From Candidatus Moraniibacteriota bacterium (GTDB lineage Bacteria > Patescibacteriota > Minisyncoccia > Moranbacterales > UBA9337): DNA of 5,190 bases. The DNA is taken from positions 18,159 through 23,348 of the forward strand of contig DNVQ01000039.1 in NCBI GenBank assembly GCA_003507475.1, given 5' to 3'. Below the pieces are notes generated by a model. The model did no database searches and was not told where the DNA came from. It saw nothing but the letters and a program-made list of their open reading frames with translations. A program made the position numbers and the translations under genes. Shown here piece after piece: positions 4,798 through 5,190 of this stretch (positions within the stretch are counted from its first letter, which is position 1; the number at the start of each line of letters is the position of its first letter).

Positions 4798-4856
4798 GTA
4801 GAGGTAAAAACTCTACGAAAAATAGGGTGAATTCTCAGGGTGAGGATTCATTTTTT
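4798..4856 (+). ncRNA. Predicted short structured RNA or attenuator leader
   Basis: Between a near-consensus promoter and an intrinsic terminator lies a predicted transcript of about 59 nt with almost no unstructured sequence. A 5' hairpin starts at the first nucleotide (GUAGAG 4798-4803, loop GUAAAAA, CUCUAC 4811-4816). A linker GAAAAAUAGGG follows, then the terminator hairpin and U6 tail. No open frame of useful length fits. It is either an independent small RNA or a terminator-controlled leader for the 44-codon gene 100 nt downstream. I do not recognise it as a known riboswitch or RNA family. The A5 of the first loop could in principle pair with the U6 tail, which would link the hairpin to termination; this is speculation. 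Confidence 0.6.
4828..4856 (+). terminator. Intrinsic terminator of the short RNA
   Basis: TGAATTCTCA (4828-4837) pairs with TGAGGATTCA (4841-4850) over 10 bp with one U-G pair and a GGG loop, followed directly by six T. It lies only about 30-60 nt after the predicted transcription start, a typical attenuator geometry. Confidence 0.85.
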
Positions 4857-4956
4857 GTTTTTAAATCAAGGTCGAATGATTTAATGATGAATCTTCAAAA
4901 TAAAAAACCCTAGATTTCTCCTTATTAAATAATTTAAAAAAAATAAAAACAAAAAT

Positions 4957-5091
4957 ATGGAAAAATTAAAAGCAGCTTTGAACAAGGACTTATTTGAGTC
5001 AGATCATAATGAGGAAGGAAGATTTTCTATTCTTCTATCATTAGTTCCTCTTTTGGTGCTGACATTTTTCATGAACTTTGGGATTATATAA
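4957..5091 (+). CDS. 44-residue tail-anchored membrane peptide
   Basis: A short frame, ATG to TAA, encodes a protein with a charged amphipathic N-terminus (MEKLKAALNKDLFESDHNEEGR, split here as 1-22) and one hydrophobic C-terminal segment (about 23-44: FSILLSLVPLLVLTFFMNFG). This is the layout of a single-pass, probably C-tail-anchored membrane peptide with the charged part in the cytoplasm. It lies between a strong promoter with attenuator-like leader and a long terminator hairpin, which makes a real one-gene unit plausible. No family is recognised. The A-rich leader (AAAAACAAAAAT before ATG) has no Shine-Dalgarno. In DNA this A+T-rich a 44-codon frame could arise by chance, so the context carries much of the support. 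Confidence 0.6.
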   Translation: MEKLKAALNKDLFESDHNEEGRFSILLSLVPLLVLTFFMNFGII

Positions 5092-5130
5092 TATAAATTA
5101 ATAAAATTATATTATATATTTAAATAGGAT

Positions 5131-5170
5131 AAACAAAAGTCAACCATTATGGTTGATTTTTGTTTGTTTT
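5131..5170 (+). terminator. Long terminator hairpin after the 44-codon gene
   Basis: AAACAAAAGTCAACC (5131-5145) and GGTTGATTTTTGTTT (5151-5165) form a 15-bp stem with one G-U pair and a 5-nt loop (ATTAT), then GTTTT. The GTCAACC/GGTTGA core is followed by a T-rich strand on the plus side; on the minus side the left arm also gives a T-rich tail, so it may work in both directions. Confidence 0.8.
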
Positions 5171-5177
5171 GTTTATG

Positions 5178-5186
5178 TGATATAAT
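5178..5186 (+). promoter_or_regulatory. Probable promoter of a gene beyond the right edge
   Basis: TGATATAAT is an extended TG element with a perfect TATAAT (5181-5186). The -35 region overlaps the terminator T-run (TTGTTT at 5160-5165, 15-bp spacer) and is weak. Transcription would start just outside the window. Confidence 0.5.
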
Positions 5187-5190
5187 TATT

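Noticed and set aside
4798..4830. PreQ1-I riboswitch for the 5' hairpin of the short RNA.
   Set aside because: The stem GUAGAG and A-rich linker are suggestive, but the loop is only 7 nt and lacks the conserved loop and tail sequence, and the downstream gene is not a queuosine gene.

Overview
The window is a very A+T-rich, gene-dense stretch of a bacterial chromosome. Small single-copy housekeeping proteins (S20, RuvA, RlmH), a FemX-like aminoacyltransferase, a stand-alone HD hydrolase and several tiny unassigned proteins sit among intergenic spacers full of short degenerate repeats. Every gene ends in TAA. Together this suggests an organism with a small genome of the Candidate Phyla Radiation (Patescibacteria, perhaps the Parcubacteria group). 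That placement is inference from gene content and style; no phylogenetic marker was compared.

Layout. Positions 1-480: rpsT on the minus strand, with a clear terminator (86-111), a leader carrying a 27-bp near-palindrome (395-421) and a plausible promoter (454-482). Positions 571-1452: ruvA, flanked on both sides by an inverted pair of composite intergenic repeats of about 145 bp. Positions 1532-3208: a two-gene unit, a FemX-type peptidoglycan-bridge transferase followed 20 bp later by a RelA/SpoT-like HD hydrolase with the only good Shine-Dalgarno of the window, closed by a strong terminator. Positions 3233-4571: rlmH, a four-helix YvlD/phage-holin-4 family membrane protein and an unrecognised basic 137-residue protein, all on the plus strand and closely spaced. 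Positions 4572-4956: a 385-bp spacer with repeats, then the best promoter in the window. That promoter drives a predicted transcript of about 59 nt made of a 5' hairpin and an intrinsic terminator. Positions 4957-5190: a 44-codon tail-anchored membrane peptide, a long terminator hairpin, and a probable promoter pointing out of the right edge.

Functionally the genes are translation and rRNA modification (S20, RlmH), recombination (RuvA), cell wall (FemX), probable nucleotide signalling or salvage (HD protein) and membrane (YvlD-like, 44-aa peptide). The least explained parts are the short promoter-hairpin-terminator RNA at 4763-4856 and the repeat pair around ruvA.
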